This document shows, one piece after another, positions 63,867 through 64,000 of a DNA stretch of 64,000 nucleotides. The stretch is from Hyphomicrobium sp. (GTDB lineage Bacteria > Pseudomonadota > Alphaproteobacteria > Rhizobiales > Hyphomicrobiaceae): assembly GCA_002928955.1 (NCBI GenBank), contig PERT01000009.1, positions 1 through 64,000 on the forward strand, given 5' to 3'. The position numbers and the translations under genes were made by a program. Position 1 is the first letter of the stretch. Each line of letters opens with the position of its first letter. The notes beneath the pieces were generated by a model, which saw only the letters and a program-made list of their open reading frames with translations, was not told where the DNA came from and made no database searches.

Positions 63867-64000
63867 TGGACCCCAAACGCCCCTGGGAATGCGCGGACAT
63901 GAGCGAGGTTCGCGCCGAGATCGACCGCATCGACGACGAGCTGGTCGACTTGATCGCCCGGCGCTTCGGCTATGTCGAGCGCGCGTGGCAATTGAAGAAG
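63866..64000 (+). CDS. Chorismate mutase (AroQ class), 5' part only
   Basis: 45 residues before the window ends. [20 protein letters not shown] continues as RIDDELVDLIARRFGYVERA, the start of helix 1 of AroQ mutases, including the conserved RxxID and Arg in helix 1. The ATG shares its A with the gatA stop (TGATG), showing coupling. Its position after gatA is a usual order in Hyphomicrobiales. Confidence 0.9.
   Translation, partial: MDPKRPWECADMSEVRAEIDRIDDELVDLIARRFGYVERAWQLKK

Noticed and set aside
1-64000. CRISPR arrays, phage genes, transposases or integrases
   Set aside because: No repeat-spacer pattern and no product with such features was seen in the window.

Overview
The window is a 64 kb piece of a GC-rich alphaproteobacterial chromosome, most likely from the order Hyphomicrobiales (Rhizobiales). 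The evidence is the divK-pleD pair, a CtrA-type box, an EipB (DUF1849) gene, the yajC-secD-secF-Mth938-squalene/phytoene-synthase-like order, a chorismate mutase start just after gatA, and many small families typical of that group (DUF3572, DUF983, DUF599, DUF937, DUF815). I could not settle the family or genus. A gene resembling the B12-binding photosynthesis regulators PpaA/AerR could hint at a purple-bacterial background, but no photosynthesis genes are present. I found no rRNA, tRNA, CRISPR array, phage or transposase gene.

Layout. 0-12.6 kb: serS, a broken four-helix-bundle gene, surE, a degenerate LytM/NlpD-type lipoprotein behind a CtrA box, an AAA ATPase, the Sec translocon accessory genes yajC-secD-secF, two genes resembling complex I assembly factors, and an SGNH hydrolase. 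12.6-23.5 kb: a receiver protein, trmFO and a run of accessory genes, including several secreted proteins of unknown function, a B12-domain regulator, a DUF2157/GDYXXLXY pair, a RidA-like protein and a DUF937 protein. 23.9-37.8 kb: a proton pyrophosphatase, azlCD, an NAD(P)-binding protein, a HIT protein, a FemAB-like acyltransferase, an M48 peptidase, a DEAD-box helicase with a long repetitive tail, a phosphodiesterase, RidA, eipB, a ROK kinase and DUF3572. 37.9-39.8 kb: the cell-cycle signalling pair divK-pleD. 40.6-52.2 kb: a long minus-strand housekeeping block (rpmG, NUDIX, DUF983, rnr, topA, dprA, plsY, a pseudo-dihydroorotase, pyrB). 52.3-58.1 kb: an accessory block (AidB-like acyl-CoA dehydrogenase, MarR, AraC, DUF599, PcfJ-like). 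58.1-64 kb: ruvX, a fused MFS/spermidine synthase, gatC, a small membrane protein, gatA and the start of a chorismate mutase.

How genes work together. YajC-SecD-SecF form the Sec accessory complex. GatC and GatA are two thirds of the tRNA amidotransferase (gatB should follow outside the window). PyrB and the apparently inactive PyrC-like protein probably form an ATCase complex. DivK and PleD act in the CtrA pathway, and a textbook CtrA box lies upstream of the LytM lipoprotein gene.

Most interesting signals: a family of long, nested, CTAG-ended palindromes in three intergenic spots, with a second, different palindrome abutting one copy; an in-frame TGA replacing the conserved tryptophan codon of the four-helix-bundle gene; the CtrA box; catalytic losses in PyrC, the LytM domain and the squalene/phytoene-synthase-like protein; and a Gly-Lys-Pro-Phe repeat tail on the helicase. 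I did not find an unmistakable new multi-gene system. Start sites are chosen by ribosome-binding site and family length, and uncertain ones are flagged.
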